From the NCBI GenBank assembly GCA_016213935.1, contig JACQZG010000039.1, positions 1 through 57,966 of the forward strand: 57,966 nt of DNA, read 5' to 3'. A program made the position numbers and the translations under genes. Origin of the DNA: Nitrospirota bacterium (lineage in GTDB: Bacteria > Nitrospirota > Thermodesulfovibrionia > UBA6902). The notes beneath the pieces were generated by a model, which was not told where the DNA came from, did no database searches, and saw nothing but the letters and a program-made list of their open reading frames with translations. Numbering within the stretch: position 1 is the stretch's first letter; each line of letters starts with the position of its first letter. Shown in pieces: positions 16,517 through 24,764 of the stretch.

Positions 16517-16981
16517 ATGGATATTAAGTCACTTGAGAACAAGATAAGGGGAATGATTGAACCTGTTGTCGAGTCATTGGGCATGAGGCTTTTTGATTTA
16601 AAGATCGGGAAGGCTCGAGGCCGTTACCTTTTGAGGATTTTTATTGACAAGGAGGAAGGGATAAGCCTGGCTGATTGCGAGTTGGCCAGTCATGAGATAG
16701 AGGCGATTCTTGATGTCGAGGACCCTATCCCTTATTCCTATGTGCTTGAAGTCTCATCTCCGGGGCTTGACAGGCCGATGAAACTTGCGGAGGATTATAA
16801 AAAATATTCCGGAAGGACGGTCAGGGTTGTTACTAATGACCCTGTTAATAAACAGAATTTTTTTGTGGGCAAAATACTGGAATCAGATAATGCGAGTGTT
16901 ACGCTGCTTTTGACCAATAATGAAAAAATACGTATTTCTCTTGAAAATATTTCCAAGGCAAGGCTTGAGGTGGAGGTTTAG
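16517..16981 (+). CDS. rimP: ribosome maturation factor RimP
   Basis: 154 residues from the ATG at 16517. A TTG at 16469 in the same frame would add 16 residues but would read through hairpin 2, so it is rejected. The N-terminal alpha/beta domain carries VVESLGMRLFDLKI and LRIFIDKEEGISLADCELAS; the phrase LEVSSPGLDRPMK is the RimP hallmark; a C-terminal SH3-like barrel follows. RimP is needed for 30S maturation. nusA starts two bases after its stop, the widely conserved rimP-nusA order. Confidence 0.93.
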   Translation: MDIKSLENKIRGMIEPVVESLGMRLFDLKIGKARGRYLLRIFIDKEEGISLADCELASHEIEAILDVEDPIPYSYVLEVSSPGLDRPMKLAEDYKKYSGRTVRVVTNDPVNKQNFFVGKILESDNASVTLLLTNNEKIRISLENISKARLEVEV

Positions 16982-16983
16982 AT

Positions 16984-18102
16984 ATGAATCGTGAATTGAT
17001 ACATATAATCGAACACATGAGCAAGGAAAGAGGTATACCTAAAGAGTCAATAATATCGACTCTTGAATCCGCCCTTATGTCAGCAGTGAGGAAGAAGGTA
17101 GGTTTGAATCCCGAGATAGCCATTAAGATAGATCCGGAAAAAGGCGGCATTCTGATTACCGCGTTAAAGAAAATAGTAAAAAATGTATCTAATCCCGGTG
17201 AGGAAATCTCACTTAAAGATGCGAAGATAATTGATCCCTCTAAAGAGATTGACGATGTGATCGAGACGCCCATGGCTTTTAACAATTTTGATTTTGGCAG
17301 GATAGCGGCTCAGACGGCAAAGCAGGTCTTGTTTCAAAGAGTCCGCGAGGCCGAGAAAGAAGCCATTTTTGACGAATTCAAGGACAAGGCGGGGCAAATT
17401 GTAAATGGGGTCATCATTCGCAAGGAGAAAGGGAATTATTATGTGGCGCTTGGAAGAGCCGAGGGGACATTGCCTCAGAAGTCCACTTTGCCTTCAGAAA
17501 CCTTGAAGAGGGGGGAAACCATAAGGGCATACATTGAAGAGGTGAAGATCAAGAACAGCGGGCCGGTGATATTGCTTTCAAGGACGCACCCGCAGTTCGT
17601 GGCGGAATTATTTAAAATGGAGATCCCTGAAATCTATGACGGCCTTGTCCAGATTAAAGATATCGTGCGCGAAGCAGGAGACAGGACAAAACTTTCTGTT
17701 ATATCAAACAATCCCATGATAGACCCTGTCGGCGCCTGTGTCGGGATGAAGGGAACCAGGGTCCAGTCTATAGTCAGGGAACTTAAAGGCGAGCGGATAG
17801 ACATTATTCCATGGACTGATGACCCTCGTGTGCTTATTCCGAAAGCGTTAAGCCCTGCTCATGTCGAGAGTATAGGGCTCGATGAAGAGGGCAAGTCAGC
17901 GATGGTTGTTGTAAGCGACCAGCAGCTTTCCATAGCTATAGGCAAAAAAGGCCAGAATGTCAGGCTTGCATCCCAGCTTACCGGCTGGGAGATCGAGATT
18001 ATAGGCGAGTCAGAATATGAAAAGATGAGGACAGGACAGGGGGCGGCCGAAGAAGATACCGGTCTCCTTAAGGAGCATGCCTCTGGGGATGAAAAAAAGT
18101 AA
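16984..18102 (+). CDS. nusA: transcription termination/antitermination factor NusA
   Basis: 372 residues. N-terminal RNA polymerase-binding domain (LIHIIEHMSKERGIPKESII), S1 domain (GQIVNGVIIRKEKGNYYVAL) and two KH domains (PVGACVGMKGTRVQSIVREL, IAIGKKGQNVRLASQLTGW) are all present. The acidic C-terminal repeats of enterobacterial NusA are absent, giving the short form common outside Gammaproteobacteria. It modulates pausing, termination and antitermination. Its 3' end overlaps recG by 26 bases; infB, the usual next gene, is missing here. Confidence 0.95.
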   Translation: MNRELIHIIEHMSKERGIPKESIISTLESALMSAVRKKVGLNPEIAIKIDPEKGGILITALKKIVKNVSNPGEEISLKDAKIIDPSKEIDDVIETPMAFNNFDFGRIAAQTAKQVLFQRVREAEKEAIFDEFKDKAGQIVNGVIIRKEKGNYYVALGRAEGTLPQKSTLPSETLKRGETIRAYIEEVKIKNSGPVILLSRTHPQFVAELFKMEIPEIYDGLVQIKDIVREAGDRTKLSVISNNPMIDPVGACVGMKGTRVQSIVRELKGERIDIIPWTDDPRVLIPKALSPAHVESIGLDEEGKSAMVVVSDQQLSIAIGKKGQNVRLASQLTGWEIEIIGESEYEKMRTGQGAAEEDTGLLKEHASGDEKK

Positions 18103-20218
18103 GGATGTTGATATCGCGGCCGGCAGTGTTTCACAGGTAAAATCAACAGAAGACATTTCCGTTCAGTACCTGAAAGGCGTAGGCCCTGCCCGAGCAAAAC
18201 TTCTTGAAAAGTTAAACCTGAGGTCTCTCGAAGATATCATGTTGCATTTCCCGAGGAGGTATGAAGACAGAAGAAACCTCAGGAAAATATCCGGCCTGAA
18301 ATCAGGGGCATACGAAACAACATCGGGACGGATCGTATCCACAAGAATTATAACTACCCCAAAAAGAAGAATGCAGATAGTTGAATCCTTGGTGAAGGAC
18401 GACTCAGGGACTCTTGTATGCAAGTGGTTTAACCAGCCGTATTTAAAACAATATCTTAGAGAAGGCCATGAGGTGGTGCTCAGCGGCGTCACAAAAGCCG
18501 GTTTAAACGGCGTGATAGGCCTTGAGATGGAGAATCCTGATTTTGAACTGATAGGAGACAATGACAAATTGATCCACACCTCAAGGATAGTCCCTTTTCA
18601 TAACGCAACTAAAGGGCTCAGTCCGAGGCAAATAAGGGCACTTATATTCAATGTCCTTGATAAACATATTGATGCAATAAAGGATTATCTTCCTGAAGAC
18701 ATAAGGCAAAGGAATAGGTTAAAACCTTTGGGTTGGAGCATTAAAGAGGCGCACTTTCCTGCTGAAATTAACGACGTAGGCGAATTGAACAGGGGCGAAA
18801 GCCCCGCGCATTTACGCATTGTTTTTGATGAATTTTTTATCTTTCAGCTTGGGATCGCTCTCGCAAAGAAAATAAATAATATTGAGAAAGGAATTGCCTT
18901 GAAGGGAGACAATGAACTGTTAAACAGGTTTTTCCAGCGGCTTCCTTTTAGTCTCACCGGGGCGCAGAAGAGAGCTGTAGACGAGATAATCTCCGATATG
19001 AATAGGGGCTTGCCCATGAATCGCCTCCTTCACGGCGATGTCGGCTGCGGAAAGACCGTTGTGGCTCTTGCTTCCATGCTTACCGCGGTGGGCAGCGGGT
19101 ATCAGGCATGCCTTATGGCGCCTACCGAACTGTTGGCTGAACAGCATTATTTTAATATTCACGGGATGACTGACGGCCTCGGCATCAGGACAGTTCTTCT
19201 CACATCCAGCACAAAAGGAAAGCCTCTTGCGGACATTTTGGGCGGCTCAGCCGATATAATCATAGGAACGCATTCTATTATTCAGGACGCTGTTGAGTTT
19301 AAGGCGCTCGGGTTGGCTGTAATAGATGAACAGCACAGGTTTGGAGTTGTCCAGAGGGCCGGCTTAAGGAGCAAGGGCGATAACCCCGACATATTAATTA
19401 TGACCGCGACGCCGATACCGAGGACCCTTGCGCTTACTGTTTACGGCGACCTTGAAGTATCGCTTATTGATGAGCTTCCTTCAAACAGAAAGCCTGTAAT
19501 GACAAGAATACTGTTCCCTTCACAGAGAGATGAGGTTTACTCGATTGTTGAGCGTGAAGTTGCCGGCGGAAGACAGGTTTATATAGTCTATCCTCTGATC
19601 GAGACTTCCGACAAGGTTGACCTGAAGCCGGCTATTGAAGGAGCAGACGCTCTTAAGAAGAAATTTCCCGGGAGAAGAATTGATATTGTTCACGGCAGGC
19701 TTAACACCGAAGAGAGAGAGTCTGTCATGAATGAATTTAAAGCGGGGAAGATCGATATGCTTGTCGCGACAACCGTAATAGAAGTTGGCATAGATGTGCC
19801 GAATGCGTCTCTCATGCTTATAGTTCACGCCGAAAGATTCGGGCTTTCCCAGCTTCATCAGCTTAGGGGGAGGATAGGCAGAGGCGATTATCAGTCATAT
19901 TGCTTGCTCCTGGCATACCCTCCGTTTAGTGAGGACGCGGAGAAGCGGCTGAAGGCCGTAATTTCCACGAATGACGGTTTCAGGATAGCTGAGGAGGATC
20001 TCGCAATCAGAGGACCGGGTGAGTTTTTCGGCACAAGGCAGTCAGGTTTTCCGGAGTTCAGGATTGCTGATATCATAAGAGACAAGCAGTTACTGGAAAC
20101 AGCACGCAGGGAAGCTTTTGATCTTGTGGATTCTGACCCTAAACTAAAGGGATATCCTTTGCTTAAAGCGGCGGTTGAGAAGAGATGGGCGGGCAGATTG
20201 GCGTTGGCGAAGAGTTGA
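18077..20218 (+). CDS. recG: ATP-dependent DNA helicase RecG
   Basis: 713 residues. The wedge domain opens with QYLKGVGPARAKLLEKL and LHFPRRYEDRR. Helicase motifs follow: Walker A GDVGCGKT from residue 320, DEQH at 417-420, TATPIPRTL, and motif VI QLRGRIGRG. RecG regresses stalled forks and processes branched DNA. The chosen ATG overlaps nusA by 26 bases; a second ATG at 18089 would shorten the overlap to 14. Coupling of recG to nusA is unusual and may tie its translation to nusA. Confidence 0.95.
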   Translation: MPLGMKKSKDVDIAAGSVSQVKSTEDISVQYLKGVGPARAKLLEKLNLRSLEDIMLHFPRRYEDRRNLRKISGLKSGAYETTSGRIVSTRIITTPKRRMQIVESLVKDDSGTLVCKWFNQPYLKQYLREGHEVVLSGVTKAGLNGVIGLEMENPDFELIGDNDKLIHTSRIVPFHNATKGLSPRQIRALIFNVLDKHIDAIKDYLPEDIRQRNRLKPLGWSIKEAHFPAEINDVGELNRGESPAHLRIVFDEFFIFQLGIALAKKINNIEKGIALKGDNELLNRFFQRLPFSLTGAQKRAVDEIISDMNRGLPMNRLLHGDVGCGKTVVALASMLTAVGSGYQACLMAPTELLAEQHYFNIHGMTDGLGIRTVLLTSSTKGKPLADILGGSADIIIGTHSIIQDAVEFKALGLAVIDEQHRFGVVQRAGLRSKGDNPDILIMTATPIPRTLALTVYGDLEVSLIDELPSNRKPVMTRILFPSQRDEVYSIVEREVAGGRQVYIVYPLIETSDKVDLKPAIEGADALKKKFPGRRIDIVHGRLNTEERESVMNEFKAGKIDMLVATTVIEVGIDVPNASLMLIVHAERFGLSQLHQLRGRIGRGDYQSYCLLLAYPPFSEDAEKRLKAVISTNDGFRIAEEDLAIRGPGEFFGTRQSGFPEFRIADIIRDKQLLETARREAFDLVDSDPKLKGYPLLKAAVEKRWAGRLALAKS

Positions 20219-20297
20219 AATTTTCATTTACGGCCAAAGAGAAGATAGGGTTATTCAGATTCGCAAACATAAACTCTTAACTTGATTTGGAGGGGAT

Positions 20298-20612
20298 ATG
20301 ATAGAAAAAATCAGGAAGAGCTTTAATGCAGGAATCGAAAAAGTAAGATGGCTGGCGCAGTTCCTTGCCGAGAGGACAAAGGTTGAGACATCAATATTCA
20401 AGCTTAGATATGACAGCAGCATGATAGAGGTTAAAATCGGCGAGCTTTATAGGGAGATAGGCAAAAGGGTCATCGATTTGAAAGAGAAGGAAGAGACAGA
20501 GGTCTTTAAGGATTTTATCATCCAGCAGACGATTGATGAAATAAAATCTCTCAGGAGAGAGATTGAAAAATACAAAAGCAAAGAGGAAGAGGTTAACCGG
20601 GGCATGCAGTGA
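20298..20612 (+). CDS. hypothetical coiled-coil protein
   Basis: 104 residues, no named family. The start is supported by GGAGGGGAT directly upstream. It is helical and highly charged: an N-terminal amphipathic helix (IRKSFNAGIEKVRWLAQFLAE), a middle helix (MIEVKIGELYREIGKRVIDL) and a C-terminal coiled coil (IDEIKSLRREIEKYKSKEEE). Its TGA overlaps the prepilin peptidase GTG start. Position before pilD hints at a role in type IV pilus or secretion assembly, but nothing in the sequence proves it. Confidence 0.65.
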   Translation: MIEKIRKSFNAGIEKVRWLAQFLAERTKVETSIFKLRYDSSMIEVKIGELYREIGKRVIDLKEKEETEVFKDFIIQQTIDEIKSLRREIEKYKSKEEEVNRGMQ

Positions 20613-21394
20613 TTGCGTATCTAATGGTTTTCTTGTATGGTTTGGTTGCGGGCTCTTTTCTCAATGTATGCATCTACCGCATACCCGAAGGGCTTTCTAT
20701 TATCAGGCCGGCATCTTTCTGCCCTTCATGCGGGAGGAAAGTAAGGTTTTACGATAATATTCCTTTATTAAGCTACTTATTCCTGAAAGGCAGATGCAGG
20801 TCCTGCGGTTCATCAATATCCATGCGTTATCCCTTTGTTGAACTCTTTAACGCTGTTCTCTATCTTACGGCATGGAGTGTATTCAACTCGGCTTCAATAA
20901 TTACTCTCATTACTTATTTTGTTTTTATTTCAGCTCTGGTAGTCATCATTTTCATTGATATTGATTTTCAGATAATACCTGATGTCATAACAATACCGGG
21001 TATATTTATTGGGCTTATCTCGGGTTCGGCATTTCTTCCCGATCCTTTCTTTAGAAACGGGCTGTTGGGCTTAAAAGCCTCTTTCGTCGGATTATTTGCC
21101 GGGGCAGCCGGGTTTTATCTAATCGCGGTCTTGGGCAAGATGATATTCAGGAAGGATGCTATGGGATTCGGGGATATTAAGCTGATGGGCGTGGTAGGCA
21201 GTTTTCTCGGCTGGAAGGGAGTGGTATTTACTACGTTTCTGGGGAGCCTTCTCGGTTCCGTTGTCGGGATAGCCCTGATTGCAGGCAAGGGGAGGGAGTG
21301 GGGTTCTCAGATACCGTTTGGGCCTTATCTCGCGGTTGGGGCATTAACGAGCCTGTTTTGGGGAGAGGAGATACTTAGCTGGTACCTGCGTTAG
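20609..21394 (+). CDS. pilD: prepilin peptidase / leader methyltransferase
   Basis: 261 residues from a GTG start that overlaps the previous stop. The N-terminal methylase region has the four-cysteine motif (Cys38, Cys41, Cys63, Cys66). The aspartic protease sites are the Asp in FIDIDFQIIPD and Asp189 in GFGDIKLM. Seven to eight membrane helices are expected. It cleaves and N-methylates type IV pilins and type II pseudopilins at the inner membrane. No pilin genes are in this window. Confidence 0.93.
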   Translation: MIAYLMVFLYGLVAGSFLNVCIYRIPEGLSIIRPASFCPSCGRKVRFYDNIPLLSYLFLKGRCRSCGSSISMRYPFVELFNAVLYLTAWSVFNSASIITLITYFVFISALVVIIFIDIDFQIIPDVITIPGIFIGLISGSAFLPDPFFRNGLLGLKASFVGLFAGAAGFYLIAVLGKMIFRKDAMGFGDIKLMGVVGSFLGWKGVVFTTFLGSLLGSVVGIALIAGKGREWGSQIPFGPYLAVGALTSLFWGEEILSWYLR

Positions 21395-21601
21395 GTATAT
21401 TGCCATCGCCTCCGTATATAACGATTTATCTGCCTTTGGTTTTAATATCAGTTCAGTCAGGCTGCCCTCCTCTTTCTTTTTTTAATGATCTCATAATATT
21501 TTTTAATTTGAATAACTATTGAGATAAATGTTTTTATATTTAAACTTTCGGGGAAATGCTTTTTCTCTTAATAATCTCTTAAGTTTCAAAGGAGCGTGTC
21601 A

Positions 21602-22063
21602 TTGGAAAGGATGTTGACGATAAATGATGTTTTAAAGTCAAAGAGCTCCGCTATCTGGGCTGTTTCTCCGGAGGATTCAGCGTATAATGCCATGGAATTA
21701 ATGGCGGAAAAAAATATCGGCATTTTGGTGGTTATTGATGAAGACAGTGTGGTTGGGATTATTTCCGAAAGGGATTTGGCAAGAAATATTATTTTAAAGG
21801 AGTTGCAGGCCAAAAAGATCCCCGTGAAAAAAATTATGACTAAGGAAATATACTGCATAACGCCTGATAAATCGGTGGAGGAGTGCATGGGTGTTATGAC
21901 GAACGCTCATATCCGCCACATGCCGGTATTTCTCAAGAAAAGGCTCATCGGCGTTATAACATTCGGTGATATAGCCAACGCGTTGCTTTTAGAAAAGGAA
22001 GTTAAGATTCAGGATTTGGAAAATTACTTTTCCTGCGGTGAAGCAAGTTCATTTGATGACTGA
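21602..22063 (+). CDS. tandem CBS domain protein
   Basis: I prefer the TTG at 21602: AAAGGAG ends seven bases upstream, while the in-frame GTG at 21596 leaves only one base. About 153 residues contain two CBS domains: the first with MAEKNIGILVVIDEDSVVGI and SERDLARNI, the second with MTNAHIRHMPVF and GVITFGDIAN. CBS pairs bind adenosine nucleotides and often sense energy status. No output domain is fused, so it must act through a partner. The 200-bp upstream gap is AT-rich without a recognisable element. Confidence 0.87.
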   Translation: MERMLTINDVLKSKSSAIWAVSPEDSAYNAMELMAEKNIGILVVIDEDSVVGIISERDLARNIILKELQAKKIPVKKIMTKEIYCITPDKSVEECMGVMTNAHIRHMPVFLKKRLIGVITFGDIANALLLEKEVKIQDLENYFSCGEASSFDD

Positions 22064-22118
22064 GAGTTGAGAGCTTCTGTTATCTGCCGATAAATCCGAG
22101 TCAAAAAGTTTTCAGAAA

Positions 22119-22148
22119 AATGATTCCGGGCAAGCCGGAATGACACAC
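22119..22148. repeat. REP-like palindrome, copy 2
   Basis: AATGATTCCGGGCAAGCCGG followed by AATGAC forms a seven-base stem (ATTCCGG/CCGGAAT). It shares its outer words with 8298-8337 and lies between convergent genes. A further small hairpin TGACAC/GTGTCA follows. Confidence 0.6.
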
Positions 22149-22175
22149 ATTAAAGTGTCAATGAGGTCTGGAGAA

Positions 22176-23021
22176 TCACCATAAGCAGAGTTGATCGGCC
22201 TGTTTTTTAAGCTTGGCGGCTTTTGAAGGCGTTAGAGAGAGCATTTTTTCTATCTCATTTTCACTCATGGCCGCGAGATCCTTAAGAAGGATAATATCTT
22301 TTTTCATGAGAGTATCAATGAGCCCCGCTTTTATCCCTGATATGATTGTGACAGGATAGAGTTTTTTGTCTTCTATCATTTTTTGAAGGCTGTCCCCATC
22401 CGGGTAGCTCCAGCTTCTGATATTCAGCCCCGTACATTTTGCGTACTTGACCGCATTCTCGGTACACCTGGTATTCGTGACCAGCCAGCCTTGTATCCTT
22501 TTGCCGGGATAAAGCGACTTGATTGTAGGCCAGAGGTCATGGAACCTTGAATGAACGTACATCGCGGTTTTTACGTCTGTTGTCCCTCCGGGAGAATTTC
22601 TATACTTGCATTCCGCCATTGATATCTCGTCTTCCTTGACCGCGAAAACATCAACCTCGTGTTCAACGCATCTGCCCTCGATTATGACCCCTGTCTTTAC
22701 TTCATAACCGTAGTTCTTCAAGACCGCGCTGAAATATCTTTCAAAAGGATATCCTGAAGGGCCGAGCCTGAATATCGCTTTTTTTAAAGAATATCTGAGC
22801 CCTGTGGCATTATTGATTGCTCGCAGATGTTTTTTGGCAAGCTTATATATTTTTCTGGTGCTTGTGAAGCGGGGCATCTCCTCGAGCATGAGGTCTATGA
22901 TGTCCTGCGCCTGCTCGATATCCGCGCCGGACCGTACCAGAGAGGCGAGAAGTTTGTCTGTGTTGATGTCTTCAACCGCCCCTGATGCTTTTTTTACCTT
23001 AATGGCCGGCAGTTCCTGCAT
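22176..23021 (-). CDS. ATP-cone domain fused to a PD-(D/E)XK nuclease and helix-hairpin-helix
   Basis: 281 residues in three parts. Residues 6-90 are an ATP-cone (IKVKKASGAVEDINTDKL ... TSTRKIYKLAKKHL), the nucleotide-sensing fold of ribonucleotide reductase and NrdR. Residues 91-200 look like an Mrr-type PD-(D/E)XK nuclease: FERYFSAVLKNYGYEV, then Asp124 in HEVDVFA and Glu137/Lys139 in AECKYR. Residues 240-280 resemble helix-hairpin-helix DNA binding (LKDLAAMSENEIEKML). AAAGGA sits before the ATG. An effector-gated DNA nuclease is inferred; substrates and role (repair or defence) are unknown. Confidence 0.8.
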   Translation of the reverse strand: MQELPAIKVKKASGAVEDINTDKLLASLVRSGADIEQAQDIIDLMLEEMPRFTSTRKIYKLAKKHLRAINNATGLRYSLKKAIFRLGPSGYPFERYFSAVLKNYGYEVKTGVIIEGRCVEHEVDVFAVKEDEISMAECKYRNSPGGTTDVKTAMYVHSRFHDLWPTIKSLYPGKRIQGWLVTNTRCTENAVKYAKCTGLNIRSWSYPDGDSLQKMIEDKKLYPVTIISGIKAGLIDTLMKKDIILLKDLAAMSENEIEKMLSLTPSKAAKLKKQADQLCLW

Positions 23022-23086
23022 ATCTGGTCCTTTCTGAAATGTTACGGAAAAAATAAATTGGCAGATGCTAAAGAAGGCTTGACGGC

Positions 23087-23731
23087 TTACTCAAATTCAC
23101 AGACCCTTCTGTGCTCTCTCAATATCCTGCAGACGTCGTCGGTATTATCAACAATTGAAATAAGGCCAAGATCTTGAAGTTCGATTGTACCGTTACTGAT
23201 AAGCGTTGTCTTCAGCCAGTCAACAAGTCCGCTCCAGTATTCCGTGCCGAAAAGAATTATGGGAAACGGGCTGATCTTATTTGTCTGCACCAGGGTTAAT
23301 GACTCAAAAAGTTCATCTAATGTGCCGAACCCTCCCGGGAATATGACAAAGCCGATGGCGTATTTGACGAACATAAGCTTGCGGACGAAAAAATACCTGA
23401 ATGACATTGTAATATCCTGAAATTTATTCGGTATTTGTTCTGCCGGTATTTCTATGTTCAGTCCTATTGATTTGCCATTGCCGGTCTTGGCGCCCTTGTT
23501 GGCTCCTTCCATTATTCCAGGGCCGCCTCCGGTTATTACGGCAAATCCCTCGTTTGAGAGCTTTCTCCCGAGTTCAACGGCCTGTTCATAATAGTATGAA
23601 CCAGGTTTCAGCCTGGAGCTTCCGAAAACAGTGACAGCCGGACCGATGCCGTGAAGGGTCTCAAATCCGTCGACGAGTTCCGAGAGAACCCTGAAGACAC
23701 GCCATGTCTCGGAATTTTTCAGATCTTCCAT
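23087..23731 (-). CDS. LOG family (TIGR00730) nucleotide 5'-monophosphate nucleosidase-like protein
   Basis: I start at 23731 (MEDLKNSETWRVF), giving 214 residues; a longer frame from 23815 would overlap the upstream gene for 56 bases. Motifs of the LOG/lysine decarboxylase-like family are clear: VTVFGSSR, ITGGGPGIMEGANKG and FPGGFGTLDELFE. Members release ribose 5-phosphate from nucleoside monophosphates, as in plant cytokinin activation; the bacterial role is often nucleotide salvage. It lies 28 bases after the zinc-ribbon gene, probably in one transcript. No strong ribosome site is seen before the chosen ATG. Confidence 0.88.
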   Translation of the reverse strand: MEDLKNSETWRVFRVLSELVDGFETLHGIGPAVTVFGSSRLKPGSYYYEQAVELGRKLSNEGFAVITGGGPGIMEGANKGAKTGNGKSIGLNIEIPAEQIPNKFQDITMSFRYFFVRKLMFVKYAIGFVIFPGGFGTLDELFESLTLVQTNKISPFPIILFGTEYWSGLVDWLKTTLISNGTIELQDLGLISIVDNTDDVCRILREHRRVCEFE

Positions 23732-23759
23732 AAAGTAACTTGCTTGAAAAGCAGGGAAC

Positions 23760-24035
23760 CTACCCCGGGATTTCGAGCTGTTGAGGCTCGCAAAGAAGCT
23801 CGGGATTAATGGCAACTTTCCCGCAATTTTTGCACTGATATCTCAGGTTATTTGCTTTGTTATGACAGTATGAAGGCGGCATAACTCCGCGGCTTCCGCA
23901 CCAGTCGGCTTTCTTCACTTTCCCCTGCACCTTGCATATGTTGTTTGGGTCAAGGGCGACTGCCCCGCAGTGAGCGCATACGAAAGCAGGCGTCTCTTTT
24001 GGAAGCGGCACATGGACTTTTTTTTCTGTTGACAT
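23760..24035 (-). CDS. cysteine-rich zinc-ribbon protein
   Basis: 91 residues with eight cysteines: Cys20 and Cys23 (VCAHCG), Cys34, Cys46, Cys57, Cys68 and Cys71 (YQCKNCG), and Cys82. The two CxxCG knuckles suggest two zinc ribbons built by near-duplicate halves, each ending in a phrase like GAVALDP or GKVAINP. AAAGGAGAG precedes the ATG. No family name is certain. It sits upstream of the LOG gene on the same strand. Zinc binding is inferred; partner and target are unknown. Confidence 0.75.
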   Translation of the reverse strand: MSTEKKVHVPLPKETPAFVCAHCGAVALDPNNICKVQGKVKKADWCGSRGVMPPSYCHNKANNLRYQCKNCGKVAINPELLCEPQQLEIPG

Positions 24036-24126
24036 AATGCTCTCCTTTCAGATTATTGCTTGGAAATATGTATAAAATATAACATATGGCTGATTTATTT
24101 TCATTGTAACATTAGCTTATCATCAG

Positions 24127-24726
24127 TTACATCATCATCAGTAAGCTCAGCATTGAGATTGACCATATTATGTCCAGAGGAAGCTGAAGTTCCGAGTTGG
24201 AATCGAGAAGCAGGTCAAGGCGCGCCTGAAACTCCTCATCTTCCTTCCATAGGATCAGTTCCACGGAAAATTTCGGAAAGGGATAAAGCCTTAGAGAGGC
24301 ATCGCCGTAATTGAGTTTCTCGCCGCCAAGTTCCTCTCCCTTTGATAAAAAGGCGGCCGCGTCAGAACTGTATTTTCCCGCAAGCTTATCAAGAGGGAGA
24401 ATATGAGAGCCCCTGAAAAAAAGCTCTCCCCCTTTGAGATTGACGGGTTTTATCAGTTTTCCGGAAGGCGGCAGGTCTTTGAATTTTACGAGATACCATA
24501 TGATGGAAAGGCGCGAGAAATAACCGAGCCTGTCAAGCAATATTCCGCTGAGCCCCGGGCTTCCGGATATCGTTTCATCCTTTGGGAATACGGATATCTC
24601 TGTTCCGAAAGAGGAGAGGGCATATTTTCCTGTCTGCTCATTAAATACCGCCCCTGTTCTCTTGCAGACGCTGTCGGGACCCAGAGCCTTCAGTCCTTCC
24701 CATCCCTTTTTTTCCCCGGATGACAT
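24127..24726 (-). CDS. DUF3786 domain protein
   Basis: 199 residues. The pattern GKYALSSFGTEISVFPKDE followed by LSIIWYLVKFKDLPPSGKLI and FFRGSHILPLDKLAGKY matches the DUF3786 family, found in anaerobic bacteria and archaea and of unknown function. The C-terminal part (LYPFPKFSVELILWKEDEEF, then WSISMLSLLMMM) is also typical. It is divergent from the ABC-F gene with 32 bp between starts, so the two share a very short promoter region. No signal peptide or cofactor motif is seen except a lone Cys. Confidence 0.75.
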   Translation of the reverse strand: MSSGEKKGWEGLKALGPDSVCKRTGAVFNEQTGKYALSSFGTEISVFPKDETISGSPGLSGILLDRLGYFSRLSIIWYLVKFKDLPPSGKLIKPVNLKGGELFFRGSHILPLDKLAGKYSSDAAAFLSKGEELGGEKLNYGDASLRLYPFPKFSVELILWKEDEEFQARLDLLLDSNSELQLPLDIIWSISMLSLLMMM

Positions 24727-24764
24727 TGTTTATTATAACTAATAGTGATTTACTTTAAGTGCCT

